Part shown: positions 34,402-43,026 of the stretch, one piece after another
How positions within the stretch are numbered: the stretch's first letter is position 1
Layout of the letters: each line of letters opens with the position of its first letter
DNA from: Pseudomonadota bacterium
GTDB taxonomy: Bacteria; Pseudomonadota; Gammaproteobacteria; Burkholderiales; Burkholderiaceae_B
DNA: 64,000 nt
Reading direction: 5' to 3'
Assembly: GCA_023440825.1 (NCBI GenBank)
Contig: JAEXRL010000009.1
Location: 124,001-188,000, forward strand
Made by a program: the position numbers and the translations under genes
Notes under the pieces: generated by a model
What the model saw: the letters and a program-made list of their open reading frames with translations, nothing else
The model's database searches: none
What the model was told of the DNA's origin: nothing

Positions 34402-35763
34402 ATGGAGCTTAAAACCCGTTGCCCTCGTTGTGACACGGTGTTTCCCATCAGTGTAGAGCAGCTTCAGCGCCGCCGAGGGTATGTGCGCTGCGGACAGTGT
34501 GCGCATATTTTTGATGGCTTTGAGGCAGTGCTAGATGAGCCTGCAGCCCCAGACGAACCGTCTATGGCTTTGCCTGCCTTTGCTGCCCCTGTGCCAGATC
34601 CAGTCGATGTTGTAGAGTCAAATCAGTTGGCGGCGTCTGTGCCTGCATCTGCGCCTGTGTTAATGCCTCGCGCCGCACCAGAACCGGTCAATTTGCAGGA
34701 TCTGAGTGCGGGCTGGCAAGTGCAGGAGCTATCGCGCCATGCTCCTCCGCGCACTGATCCTGAGCCCCATGAGTTAGTCATACGCCGGCGTCCGGCTTTC
34801 ACGGCTGCGCCGCCTGTCTTGGCCGAGCCTATGGCCGTGACGCATGAGACACCAGCGCAGGCGAGTAGCCCTGTGCTGCACAGTCCGGAGCCTTTTGTAT
34901 GGCAGCAAGATGATAGCCCAGCTTTACCTAGCGTGAGCGCTATACCACCAGAGGCAAGCCCAGATCTGGAGCCCTATCTGCCGCCACTGATTACCCGTCC
35001 TTCGCCACAAGAGCCCACTGTGATACGTGCTCGAGGGCAAGCCCAGTTCAGTATGCCAATACGCGTTGAGCCGAATCTTTCTTCGCGGGTACAAGACGAT
35101 GATGAGCCTTGCATAGGTGTAGAGCCGCCTGAGCTGCTGTATGAGACCGAGCAAAGCGCGTCTTACTCACAGCAAGATGAGCCACCAGGTGATGACAGGC
35201 AGCGTAACGAGCTTGACTGGGTACTACCAGGCGATAGCAGTCGTATTAGTGAAACCGTCTATGTAGGCGAGCCCACTTTTTGGCAACGCCTAATGCGTTG
35301 GGGCCTAATGCTACTGTGTGTGCTCGGTTTAATCTTGGCTGCCGTACAACTGGTGTATATCTATCGCGTACAAATAGCCAGTCACGTGCCCGCTGTGCGT
35401 CCTGCGCTAGAGTATGCCTGCACGCATTTAAGCTGCCAGGTGCCGTATGAGCGTCGTTTGGGCGATGTGGCGATTAGCGGCTCTGCTTTTCAGACCTCGG
35501 CCAGCGATAAAGGGCAGGCTAATCTTAGTTTTACCCTGAGAAATCGGTTTGTCCGTGCGCTAGAGTGGCCGGCACTGACCTTAGAACTCAAAGACGTCTC
35601 AGGGGCTTTGCTGGCAAGGCGTAATATACTGCCGCCAGCCTATCTTGATGCCAAGACCTTGGCGCAGCCATTTCCTGCTCACTCTGATATTGCTGTGAAA
35701 GTACCTGTTCAGGTGGGTGACTTGCACGTGAACGGCTATCAATTGAGCCTTTATTTTCCATAA
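34402..35763 (+). CDS. Zinc-ribbon / DUF3426 membrane protein
   Basis: 453 residues. N-terminal MJ0042-type zinc ribbon with two Cys pairs (TRCPRCDTVFPIS and RCGQCAHIF), a long Pro/Ala/Glu-rich low-complexity region (about 50-285), one transmembrane helix at about 297-320 (MRWGLMLLCVLGLILAAVQLV), and a periplasmic DUF3426 domain (YRVQIASHVPAVRPALEYAC to the end). Function unknown; in betaproteobacteria this gene regularly follows prmA. The cytoplasmic zinc ribbon and outer domain suggest a role at the envelope, an inference only. Confidence 0.85.
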   Translation: MELKTRCPRCDTVFPISVEQLQRRRGYVRCGQCAHIFDGFEAVLDEPAAPDEPSMALPAFAAPVPDPVDVVESNQLAASVPASAPVLMPRAAPEPVNLQDLSAGWQVQELSRHAPPRTDPEPHELVIRRRPAFTAAPPVLAEPMAVTHETPAQASSPVLHSPEPFVWQQDDSPALPSVSAIPPEASPDLEPYLPPLITRPSPQEPTVIRARGQAQFSMPIRVEPNLSSRVQDDDEPCIGVEPPELLYETEQSASYSQQDEPPGDDRQRNELDWVLPGDSSRISETVYVGEPTFWQRLMRWGLMLLCVLGLILAAVQLVYIYRVQIASHVPAVRPALEYACTHLSCQVPYERRLGDVAISGSAFQTSASDKGQANLSFTLRNRFVRALEWPALTLELKDVSGALLARRNILPPAYLDAKTLAQPFPAHSDIAVKVPVQVGDLHVNGYQLSLYFP

Positions 35764-35771
35764 GGTTTTTT

Positions 35772-36713
35772 ATGTCTAAACGTATCCTGGTATGTGGTTC
35801 CATCGCTTTCGATACGATTGCGGTATTCGAAGGTCACTTTAAAGACCATATTCTCAGCGATAGTGTGCAATCTTTAAGCGTTTCTTTTTTCGTGCCTACC
35901 TTGCGTAAAGAGTGGGGCGGATGCGCAGGAAATATAGCGTATAGCTTAAGTTTGTTAGGTGCCCAGGCTGTGCCAGTCGGGATGCTGGGGCAGGATGGCC
36001 ATGAGTATTTGCAGCGTATGCAAGATCTGGGCATTGATGTGAGCATGGTGCGCTTGCTGGACGATGCCTTTACCCCACAGTGTTTTATCACTACTGACCT
36101 GGATAGTAATCAGATCACTTCTTTTCACCCTGGTGCCATGCTACGTTCGGCTGAAAACGACTTGACTGGGCAGCAGGCGGCCTGGGCTATCGTATCTCCG
36201 GACTCCAAAGATGGGATGTTTGCTCACGCGCGCCGCTTGCATGCGCAGGGTATCCCCTTTATTTTTGATCTGGGTCAGGCTATGCCTTTGTTTGATGCAG
36301 CAGACCTTGAAGCAATGTTAAATCTGTGTCAGATTCTAACGGTAAATGATTACGAAGCCGAGGTCATTGAGCAGCGTACAGGGCGCAGCATTGCACAGAT
36401 ATCCACCCGTCTGCAAGCGGCTGTGGTGACCCGTGGAGCTGAAGGTAGCACGCTTTACGAACAGGGCAATAGCCGTCAGGTCGCCGCTATTGCGCCCGCA
36501 CAAATTGCCGATCCTACTGGTTGTGGCGACGCGCATCGGGCAGGATTGTTATATGGACTTACAAATAATTGGTCTTTGTATGATAGTGTGTGTTTAGGGA
36601 ATCTGATGGGCAGTATTAAAATTGCCCAGCAGGGGCCGCAAAATCATACTATTGAGCGTGATGATATCGAGGCCATGTTAAAAAAACATTATGGTGTCCA
36701 GCATAGCCTTTGA
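35772..36713 (+). CDS. PfkB-family carbohydrate/nucleoside kinase
   Basis: 313-residue ribokinase-type kinase. Seen: CGSIAFDTIAVFEGHF start, GGCAGNIAYSLSLLGAQAVP, VGMLGQDGHEY, TVNDYEAEVIEQRTG, AAVVTRGAEGSTLY, and the C-terminal catalytic motif DPTGCGDAHRAGLLYGL with the base Asp. The usual GAGDAF reads GCGDAH. The family is often annotated as adenosine kinase-like in this position, but substrate is uncertain. Begins 8 bases after the zinc-ribbon gene. Confidence 0.87.
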   Translation: MSKRILVCGSIAFDTIAVFEGHFKDHILSDSVQSLSVSFFVPTLRKEWGGCAGNIAYSLSLLGAQAVPVGMLGQDGHEYLQRMQDLGIDVSMVRLLDDAFTPQCFITTDLDSNQITSFHPGAMLRSAENDLTGQQAAWAIVSPDSKDGMFAHARRLHAQGIPFIFDLGQAMPLFDAADLEAMLNLCQILTVNDYEAEVIEQRTGRSIAQISTRLQAAVVTRGAEGSTLYEQGNSRQVAAIAPAQIADPTGCGDAHRAGLLYGLTNNWSLYDSVCLGNLMGSIKIAQQGPQNHTIERDDIEAMLKKHYGVQHSL

Positions 36714-36758
36714 TGCGGCAGCCGTAGTCTTATCAATGTTATTCCTGGAGGCCAGATC

Positions 36759-37253
36759 ATGAAATTGCAATCTAAGCTTCACTTGCCTAAGGCGCGCACT
36801 TTTTTGGTGGCAAGCCTGTTAGGCTCGGCACTATTACTCAGTGCGTGTGCGAACCAATCGGCGTCCGGAGCCGTTTATAGTTACGATCAAGCTCAGCGAG
36901 AGCAAATTGTACGTCTGGGTACTGTTACCAGTTTGCGCCCTGTGACCATACAGTCCGATCACTCCTCTGGCGTGGGTGGCATCGCCGGTGCTGCAATGGG
37001 CGGGGTGGCAGGTAGTACTATAGGTGGTGGGCGTGGCAGCGTGTTGGCCAGTATTGGCGGAGCCTTGCTGGGTGGCTTGATTGGTAATAAGGTTGAGAAC
37101 CAGGTCGACAAGACACGTGGTGTGGAAGTTACCGTGCAACTTGATAATGGAGAAACCCGTGTGGTCGCTCAGGCCGATGACACGCCTTTGTCGGTGGGGC
37201 AGCGGGTACGCGTTATCAGTGGTGGTGGGCCCACGCGCATAGCCCCAATGTAA
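36759..37253 (+). CDS. Glycine-zipper outer-membrane lipoprotein (SlyB/PcpA-like)
   Basis: 164 residues. Lipoprotein signal (TFLVASLLGSALLLSAC, Cys at residue 30), then QREQIVRLGTVTSLRPVTI, and a Gly-rich double hairpin (SGVGGIAGAAMGGVAGSTIG, ASIGGALLGGLIGNKVE) of the 2TM glycine-zipper type, ending with a small beta domain (VTVQLDNGETRVVAQ). SlyB-type proteins sit in the outer membrane and respond to envelope stress. CTGGAGG provides the ribosome binding site. A terminator follows. Confidence 0.9.
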   Translation: MKLQSKLHLPKARTFLVASLLGSALLLSACANQSASGAVYSYDQAQREQIVRLGTVTSLRPVTIQSDHSSGVGGIAGAAMGGVAGSTIGGGRGSVLASIGGALLGGLIGNKVENQVDKTRGVEVTVQLDNGETRVVAQADDTPLSVGQRVRVISGGGPTRIAPM

Positions 37254-37280
37254 GGCGTATTGCCTTGCTGAGGGTAGTAA

Positions 37281-37317
37281 AAAGCCGATGCGCTAAGAGC
37301 TTGCATCGGCTTTTTTT
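37281..37317. terminator. Intrinsic terminator between glycine-zipper lipoprotein and yggT
   Basis: AAAGCCGATGC (37281-37291) pairs with GCATCGGCTTT (37303-37313), followed by TTTTGTG. It can serve the plus-strand lipoprotein gene and, 9 bases past the yggT end at 37322, the minus-strand yggT as well. Confidence 0.9.
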
Positions 37318-37321
37318 GTGC

Positions 37322-37894
37322 TTACAGACCAATCAGATTGCGCGAGACATTGTTGAGAATAATGCTACCCAACTGAGTCAGAATAATAATAATCAGGGGG
37401 GATAAATCTAGAGCCCCCAGGTTAGGCATAAAGCGTCGCACTGGGGCCAATAAGGGCTCAGTCAGGATGCGGAGTAATGGCATGAAGGGTGCACCTGGAT
37501 TGACCCAGGAGAGTATGGCCTGAGCCAGTACAATCCATAAAATTAGGCTTAATGACCAGCGTAACAAGTACACCAGCGCCAGCATCAGTAATTGGGGCAG
37601 CAGGCTAATGAATATGTCTAGATGTGCCGCGCCACCTTGGATCATGAAGACCAAAATGGTATAGACCAGAGCCGCCAGATAAGCAGCTAATAGGCTAGGC
37701 CAGTCTAGAAACTTGGCATTTTTGACCAGTTTGTGCAAGGGCTGAACCAGCCAATCAGTAACCTTGAATATGGTTTGCGATACAGGGTTAAAAGGGTGAA
37801 GCCTTGCGGTATACGCCCAAGCCCGTAGTAGTAGGGCCACACCAAGCAGTGAAAAAACAATGTTGATCAGGAAGGTAAGAGCTTCGCTAAACAT
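37322..37894 (-). CDS. yggT: YggT-family integral membrane protein
   Basis: 190 residues from ATG 37894 (MFSEALTFLINIVF); the longer frame is not needed. Two YGGT repeats, each with hydrophobic helices: EALTFLINIVFSLLGVALLLRAWA with NPVSQTIFKVTDWLVQPLHKL, and SLSLILWIVLAQAILSWVNPGAPFMPLLRILTEPLLAPVRRFMP. Gram-negative YggT has been linked to osmotic/K+ tolerance and its Gram-positive relatives to division; no firm role. Lone gene, downstream of the histone-like gene on the same strand. Confidence 0.9.
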   Translation of the reverse strand: MFSEALTFLINIVFSLLGVALLLRAWAYTARLHPFNPVSQTIFKVTDWLVQPLHKLVKNAKFLDWPSLLAAYLAALVYTILVFMIQGGAAHLDIFISLLPQLLMLALVYLLRWSLSLILWIVLAQAILSWVNPGAPFMPLLRILTEPLLAPVRRFMPNLGALDLSPLIIIILTQLGSIILNNVSRNLIGL

Positions 37895-37955
37895 GAGAAC
37901 CGTGAAGTGTGAGTGACTGAGTGCTACATTGTCGCACGCGTAGCGATAAAGCCAA

Positions 37956-37982
37956 AGAGCCACTTAGTGCTTAAGTGGCTCT
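37956..37982 (-). terminator. Hairpin downstream of histone-like gene
   Basis: AGAGCCACTTA (37956-37966) pairs exactly with TAAGTGGCTCT (37972-37982), loop GTGCT. On the minus strand, 18 bases after the histone-like stop, it is followed by TTGGCTTTAT, a weak T tract. Confidence 0.6.
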
Positions 37983-38000
37983 GACTGATAGCGTGAAGAA

Positions 38001-38657
38001 TTAAGGGCGTTCGCCTGTAGGGAAAGGCCAAGAACCTGCTGGGTTTGTGTCTTTTTTTGCGGGCTCGGCCTTGCTGCTTGCTTTGCTGGCTTTGCGCGCT
38101 GCAGTTTTGTTGCTGCTCTTTGTCGTGGAGGTAGAGGAGTTAGTCACTTTTTTGCTACTTGTCTTTTTACTAGGGGTTGAGGAAGAAGCGGCTTTAGCAG
38201 GCTTAGCGGTGCTTTTTTTGCTAGCCGCAGTGGTGGATTTGCTGGCTACTTTTTTTGTGGCAGTTGTCTTGGCTGCCGCTTTTTTAGGCGTTTTACTTGC
38301 CGTCGCCACTTTTTTGATAGCGGTTTTTTTTGCTGCTGCTTTTTTGGCTACGCTACTGCTGGTTTTTGCGGTACTAGCAGTTTTGCTAGCTTTAGCTGCC
38401 TGAGTTGTTTTACTAGCTGTTGTTGCCGTTTTTTTCGTAGTGGCTTTCACGGTCTTGCTGGGGGCTGTCGTCTTGACTGCTTTAGTGCTTGCCGTGGTTT
38501 TGACGGCCTTTACTGCTTTAACTGCTTTTGTAGAGCTGCTCGCAGTCGTTTTTTTGACCGTGCTAGGTTTTGCGGCACTTGTGGTTTTACTGGTGACTTT
38601 TTTGGCCGTGCTTGGTTTAGTTGCTACTTTAGGTGTGCCTTTTTTGGCTGTTGCCAT
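38001..38657 (-). CDS. Histone H1-like / AlgP-like Lys-Ala-Thr-rich protein
   Basis: 218 residues made almost wholly of Lys, Ala, Thr, Ser and Val in degenerate short repeats (for example AAKKTAIKKVA, KAVKTTASTKAVKTTA, KKAAAKTTATKKVASK). No folded domain; strongly basic. This composition matches bacterial histone-H1-like proteins such as Bordetella BpH1 and Pseudomonas AlgP, which bind DNA and affect nucleoid structure. The end is different: AEPAKKDTNPAGSWPFPTGERP. The plus-strand frame 38047-38403 is its antisense shadow. Repeats make this gene prone to length variation. Confidence 0.85.
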   Translation of the reverse strand: MATAKKGTPKVATKPSTAKKVTSKTTSAAKPSTVKKTTASSSTKAVKAVKAVKTTASTKAVKTTAPSKTVKATTKKTATTASKTTQAAKASKTASTAKTSSSVAKKAAAKKTAIKKVATASKTPKKAAAKTTATKKVASKSTTAASKKSTAKPAKAASSSTPSKKTSSKKVTNSSTSTTKSSNKTAARKASKASSKAEPAKKDTNPAGSWPFPTGERP

Positions 38658-38746
38658 GGTAGTGCTCCTGAGAAGAAGTCGTTTCGGTTATCCACCCATT
38701 TGGCGTAGCCAAAGCTGCAAACATTATGGCCATCCGCAAATGACGC

Positions 38747-38778
38747 AGGCGTATAAGACTACTTTGCCTTATACGCCT
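38747..38778. repeat. Inverted repeat between nrdB and the histone-like gene
   Basis: AGGCGTATAAG (38747-38757) and CTTATACGCCT (38768-38778) form a perfect 11-bp stem with a 10-base loop (ACTACTTTGC). There is no T tract on either side, so it is not a typical terminator. It lies between the nrdB stop and the histone-like start. Confidence 0.6.
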
Positions 38779-38812
38779 AAAAGTCTAGCTTAAGTGCTTA
38801 TGGAGTCAAGCA

Positions 38813-39937
38813 TTAATCCCAGCTAAGTGCACCACCAGTCTGATATTCGATCACACGTGTCTCAAAAAAGTTGCGTTCTTTCTTGAGGTCAATCATTTCA
38901 GCCATCCATGGGAAAGGATTTTCTTCGTGTGGGAACAAGGGCTCTAGGCCAATTTGTTGACAACGGCGATTGGCAATAAAGCGCAGATACGACTTAAACA
39001 TACTGGCATTCAGACCCAGTACGCCACGTGGCATGGTGTCCTCAGCATAGGCATATTCAAGCTCTACAGCCTGTACGAACAGACCGCGAATTTTTTCGCG
39101 AAACTCTTCCGTCCACAGGTGTGGGTTTTCCAGCTTAATGGTGTTGATCAGATCAATACCAAAGTTGCAGTGCATGGACTCATCACGCAGTATGTACATG
39201 TACTGCTCAGCGGCGCCCGTCATTTTGTTTTGACGACCCAGAGCAAGAATTTGGGTAAAGCCTACGTAAAAGAACAAGCCTTCCATCAAGCATGCAAAGA
39301 CGATCAGTGATTCCAGCAGCTTTTGATCGTTTTCTACCGTACCTGTTTTAAATTCAGGGTGTGAAATTTGATCAATAAATGGGATCAAGAATTCGTCTTT
39401 GTTCCGAATGGAGGGAACTTCGTGATAAGCGTTAAAGATTTCGGACTCGTCTAGGTCCAGACTTTCCACGATGTACTGATAAGCGTGAGTGTGAATCGCC
39501 TCTTCGAAAGCCTGACGCAGTAAGAACTGACGGCACTCAGGAGCAGTGATATGACGATAGGTACCCAGCACAATATTATTGGCCGCTAGGGAGTCCGCAG
39601 TAACAAAAAAGCCCAGGTTGCGCTTCACAATACGGCGTTCGTCTTCGGTAAGACCGTTGGGGTCTTTCCATAGAGCGATATCGCGCGACATGTTTATTTC
39701 CTGTGGCATCCAGTGGTTAGCGCAAGTGGCCAGGTATTTTTCCCATGCCCACTTGTACTTAAATGGCACCAGTTGGTTAACGTCAGTTTCACCGTTAATG
39801 ATGCGCTTGTCAGCGGCGCGGATACGGCCACCTGTGCCCGTATTCAGACCGGTTGCCGTGGAGGAAACCGGACTGGGACTTTCACCGTTGGCAGGCACGG
39901 TAGGCTTAGCTGTGGGTTCGTTATCCCAATTCAACAT
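38813..39937 (-). CDS. nrdB: Class Ia ribonucleotide reductase, small (radical) subunit
   Basis: 374 residues. Houses the diiron-tyrosyl radical that starts NDP reduction in NrdA. Seen: INMSRDIALWKDPNGLTEDERR, LRQAFEEAIHTHAYQYIVESL with iron-binding Glu/His, VFACLMEGLFFYVGFTQILAL, YILRDESMHCNFGIDLINTI with Glu/His ligands, and the C-terminal tail RVIEYQTGGALSWD that docks with NrdA. Starts 22 bases after nrdA; same operon. Confidence 0.97.
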   Translation of the reverse strand: MLNWDNEPTAKPTVPANGESPSPVSSTATGLNTGTGGRIRAADKRIINGETDVNQLVPFKYKWAWEKYLATCANHWMPQEINMSRDIALWKDPNGLTEDERRIVKRNLGFFVTADSLAANNIVLGTYRHITAPECRQFLLRQAFEEAIHTHAYQYIVESLDLDESEIFNAYHEVPSIRNKDEFLIPFIDQISHPEFKTGTVENDQKLLESLIVFACLMEGLFFYVGFTQILALGRQNKMTGAAEQYMYILRDESMHCNFGIDLINTIKLENPHLWTEEFREKIRGLFVQAVELEYAYAEDTMPRGVLGLNASMFKSYLRFIANRRCQQIGLEPLFPHEENPFPWMAEMIDLKKERNFFETRVIEYQTGGALSWD

Positions 39938-39959
39938 AGTGTTATTCCTGTCAAAGAGC

Positions 39960-42875
39960 TTATTGGCAAGCTTCGCATTCTTCGAAGCCTTCGTCGTCAG
40001 GTCTCATGGTGCAGACCTCACCGAGCATTTCTGGCTCGGGCATGGAGGCCGCTGCGGCAGCCATAGCACCAGAACTTTGACTTTGATTAGAAACGGCGTT
40101 CAGTTCACCAATACGACCCGTGGATTTTTCGGCGTTAGTGGCACTGCTGGAACGCAAGTAGTACGTTGTCTTAAGGCCGCGTATCCAGGCAAGTTTGTAT
40201 GTTTCGTCCAGCTTCTTGCCCGACACGCCGGTCATGAAGATGTTTAAGGACTGTGCCTGGTCTATCCATTTTTGGCGACGTGAGGCGCACTCCACCACCC
40301 ACTGGGTGTCGACTTCAAAAGCAGTGGCGTACAGTTCGCGCAGTTCTGCCGGGATACGGTCAATACGAGCCAGGCTACCGTCAAAGTATTTGAGGTCGGA
40401 AACCATGACTTCGTCCCACAGGCCCAGTTCTTTCAGGTCTTTAACCAGATACTCGTTCACGACGGTGAACTCACCGGACAAGTTGGACTTAACGTACAGG
40501 TTACGGTAGGTGGGCTCAATGCAAGGCGAGACGCCAATAATGTTCGCGATCGTGGCGGTCGGGGCGATGGCGATGCAGTTCGAGTTACGCATACCGTTTT
40601 TCTGGATTTGTGCGCGCAGGCTATCCCAATCCATGGTTTTGCTGGTGTCGACCTCTACATAGCCACCACGCTCTTGGCGCAGCAACTCCAGAGTATCCAA
40701 AGGCAGGATACCGCGATCCCAAAGCGAACCTTTGAAGGTGGAGTAGCTACCGCGTTCTACCGCCAGGTCGCTGGATGCTTTGTAGGCGTAGTAGCAAACG
40801 GCTTCTGCGGAGCGATCGGAGAACTCGACGGCTTCTTTGGATGCAAACGGAACACGCATGAGGTGCAAGCAATCTTGGAAAGCCATCATGCCCATGCCCA
40901 CAGGACGATGCAGTTGGTTAGAGTTACGTGCTTTGTCTACCGCGTAGTAGTTAATGTCGATTACGTTATCAAGCATGCGCATCGCGATATTGATCGTGCG
41001 CTCAAGCTTTTCGTGATCTAGCTCGTACTGACCTTGCTCGTTTTTACGCATATGCGCCGCCAGGTTCACTGAACCCAGGTTACATACGGCAATTTCGTTT
41101 TCGTTGGTGTTCAGGGTAATTTCTGTGCACAGGTTAGAGCTGTGGACCACACCGACGTGTTGCTGAGGCGAGCGGATATTGCATGGATCTTTAAATGTAA
41201 TCCACGGGTGTCCGGTTTCGAACAGCATGGATAGCATTTTGCGCCACAAGGACAAGGCTGGAATGGTTTTGAATAGCTCAATCTCGCCTGTTTGTGTTTT
41301 GCGCTCGTACGCGGTGTAGGCGGCCTCAAACTCACGGCCGTATTTTTCGTGCAGGTCCGGTACGTCAGAGGGCGAGAACAGAGTCCATTCGCCATCTTCC
41401 ATGACTCGTTTCATGAACAGGTCAGGAATCCAGTTGGCGGTATTCATATCGTGCGTGCGACGACGCTCGTCACCTGTGTTTTTACGCAGCTCAAGAAACT
41501 CTTCGATGTCCAAGTGCCAGCTTTCTAGGTAGGCACATACTGCCCCTTTGCGCTTGCCCCCTTGGTTAACGGCCACGGCCGTATCGTTCACCACTTTCAA
41601 GAAGGGCACGACACCTTGGCTTTCTCCGTTGGTGCCTTTGATATGGCTACGCAAAGCGCGTACAGGTGTCCAGTCGTTTCCAAGACCGCCCGCATATTTG
41701 GCTAACAGGGCATTATCTTTAATAGCGTCGTAAATACCCGCCAGATCGTCAGGAACAGTAGTCAGATAGCACGATGATAACTGTGAGTGAATTGTGCCTG
41801 AGTTAAATAAGGTGGGGGTAGAGCTCATGAAATCGAAAGACGACAGAATTTCGTAGAACTCAATGGCACGCTGTTCGCGCTCTGGCTCGTTTAGGGCCAG
41901 ACCCATGGCGACGCGCATGAAAAACACCTGAGGCAATTCGATACGCGTGCCGCGCACGTGCAGGAAGTAGCGGTCGTACAGGGTTTGCAAACCTAAGTAG
42001 TTAAACTGGAAGTCTCGCTCGGCGTCGAGGGCTTGTGCCAGTTTTTCTAGGTCGAATTCAGCCAGCTTTTTATCCAGCAGTTCGTTTTCTATCCCTTTTT
42101 GGATGAACTCAGGAAAGTAGCTGGCGTAGCGAGTATGCATGTCAGCTTGGGACGTTTCTTCGCCCAGAACTTCTGCTCGAATGGTGTGCAGCAATAGACG
42201 TGCAGTGACTAGGCTATAACTGGGGTCGGTCTCGACAAGGGCACGTGCAGCCAAAATAACGGACTTGAACACTTCCTCGATGGGAACGCCGTCATACAGG
42301 TTTTTGATGGTTTCACGTAGTATGCCATCTACGTCAATTTTGATGCTAAGGTTCGAACCGGCTTCTGCAATCGTGCTATGCAGCAAGTTGAGATCTAGTG
42401 GACGCAAGCGACCGTTATCCGTCACATTTAGCGTGGACTGCAGGCCTGGTACGGCATTTTGCTCGGCAGCCTGCTTGCGCTCTTGATTGCGCTTTTCACG
42501 ATAGAGCACGTAAGCACGTGCAACATCGTGTTCACCTGAGCGCATGAGCGCCAGTTCTACCTGATCCTGAATTTCTTCGATGTGAAATGTGCCGCCACTA
42601 GGACGATGGCGTATGAGTGCAGCGACAACTTGTTCAGTCAGGCTTTCCACCAGTTCGCGCACACGCGCTGAGGCGGCTCCTTGGCCACCGCTTACTGCGA
42701 GGAAAGCTTTGTTCAGGGCGACCGCAATTTTATTGGGCTCAAAGCCCATGACTGCGCCGTTACGTCGGATAACGCTGAACATAGACCATTTGGCAGAAGC
42801 GGCTTCTTGGCTTTCTGTGCTGATGGGCTTGATGTTGGCGGCAGTTGTGGACTCAGCAGTTTGTGTGCTTGGCAT
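39960..42875 (-). CDS. nrdA: Class Ia ribonucleotide reductase, large (catalytic) subunit with two ATP-cones
   Basis: 971 residues from ATG 42875 (MPSTQTAESTT); AGGAG precedes it. Reduces ribonucleoside diphosphates to dNDPs. First ATP-cone at about 32-130 (VIRRNGAVMGFEPNKIAVAL). A second cone-like block follows at about 145-245 (NVTDNGRLRPLDLNLL and KNLYDGVPIEEVFKSVILAA), as in Pseudomonas aeruginosa NrdA. The catalytic barrel shows STPTLFNSGTIHSQLSSCYL, the active-site cluster NLCTEITLNTNENEIAVCNL with Asn/Cys/Glu, TATIANIIGVSPCIEPTYRN, YYLRSSSA and the C-terminal redox CEACQ. Control by NrdR is suggested by paired boxes upstream. Confidence 0.97.
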   Translation of the reverse strand: MPSTQTAESTTAANIKPISTESQEAASAKWSMFSVIRRNGAVMGFEPNKIAVALNKAFLAVSGGQGAASARVRELVESLTEQVVAALIRHRPSGGTFHIEEIQDQVELALMRSGEHDVARAYVLYREKRNQERKQAAEQNAVPGLQSTLNVTDNGRLRPLDLNLLHSTIAEAGSNLSIKIDVDGILRETIKNLYDGVPIEEVFKSVILAARALVETDPSYSLVTARLLLHTIRAEVLGEETSQADMHTRYASYFPEFIQKGIENELLDKKLAEFDLEKLAQALDAERDFQFNYLGLQTLYDRYFLHVRGTRIELPQVFFMRVAMGLALNEPEREQRAIEFYEILSSFDFMSSTPTLFNSGTIHSQLSSCYLTTVPDDLAGIYDAIKDNALLAKYAGGLGNDWTPVRALRSHIKGTNGESQGVVPFLKVVNDTAVAVNQGGKRKGAVCAYLESWHLDIEEFLELRKNTGDERRRTHDMNTANWIPDLFMKRVMEDGEWTLFSPSDVPDLHEKYGREFEAAYTAYERKTQTGEIELFKTIPALSLWRKMLSMLFETGHPWITFKDPCNIRSPQQHVGVVHSSNLCTEITLNTNENEIAVCNLGSVNLAAHMRKNEQGQYELDHEKLERTINIAMRMLDNVIDINYYAVDKARNSNQLHRPVGMGMMAFQDCLHLMRVPFASKEAVEFSDRSAEAVCYYAYKASSDLAVERGSYSTFKGSLWDRGILPLDTLELLRQERGGYVEVDTSKTMDWDSLRAQIQKNGMRNSNCIAIAPTATIANIIGVSPCIEPTYRNLYVKSNLSGEFTVVNEYLVKDLKELGLWDEVMVSDLKYFDGSLARIDRIPAELRELYATAFEVDTQWVVECASRRQKWIDQAQSLNIFMTGVSGKKLDETYKLAWIRGLKTTYYLRSSSATNAEKSTGRIGELNAVSNQSQSSGAMAAAAASMPEPEMLGEVCTMRPDDEGFEECEACQ

Positions 42876-42978
42876 GAGGACTCCTGTTCGTGAATAGGCA
42901 CACGGCAAAGCGTGTGTAGAGTTATTGTGAGGTGGTGATACGGTGTTTTGTGCTTATTACCCCGAATTGGCACGCAAA

Positions 42979-43026
42979 CTACAATATATAGTGGTTTGGC
43001 TAGGGGTGTGGCACTAATTGTAGTAG
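42979..43026 (-). promoter_or_regulatory. Paired NrdR boxes upstream of nrdAB
   Basis: Two 16-bp palindrome-like sites: CTACAATATATAGTGG at 42979-42994 and GCACTAATTGTAGTAG at 43011-43026. Both resemble the NrdR consensus (ACACWATATWTWGTGT). Their centres are 32 bp apart, about three helical turns, as is typical for paired NrdR sites. They lie 104-151 bases upstream of the nrdA start. No NrdR gene is in this window. Confidence 0.7.

Noticed and set aside
38047..38403. 118-codon plus-strand frame of hydrophobic Leu/Ala/Val repeats
   Set aside because: Exact antisense of the histone-like repeat gene; hydrophobic repeats arise from reverse-reading Lys/Ala codons.
39579..40247. 222-codon plus-strand frame spanning nrdB/nrdA
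   Set aside because: Antisense to conserved nrd coding sequence and crossing two genes; a shadow.
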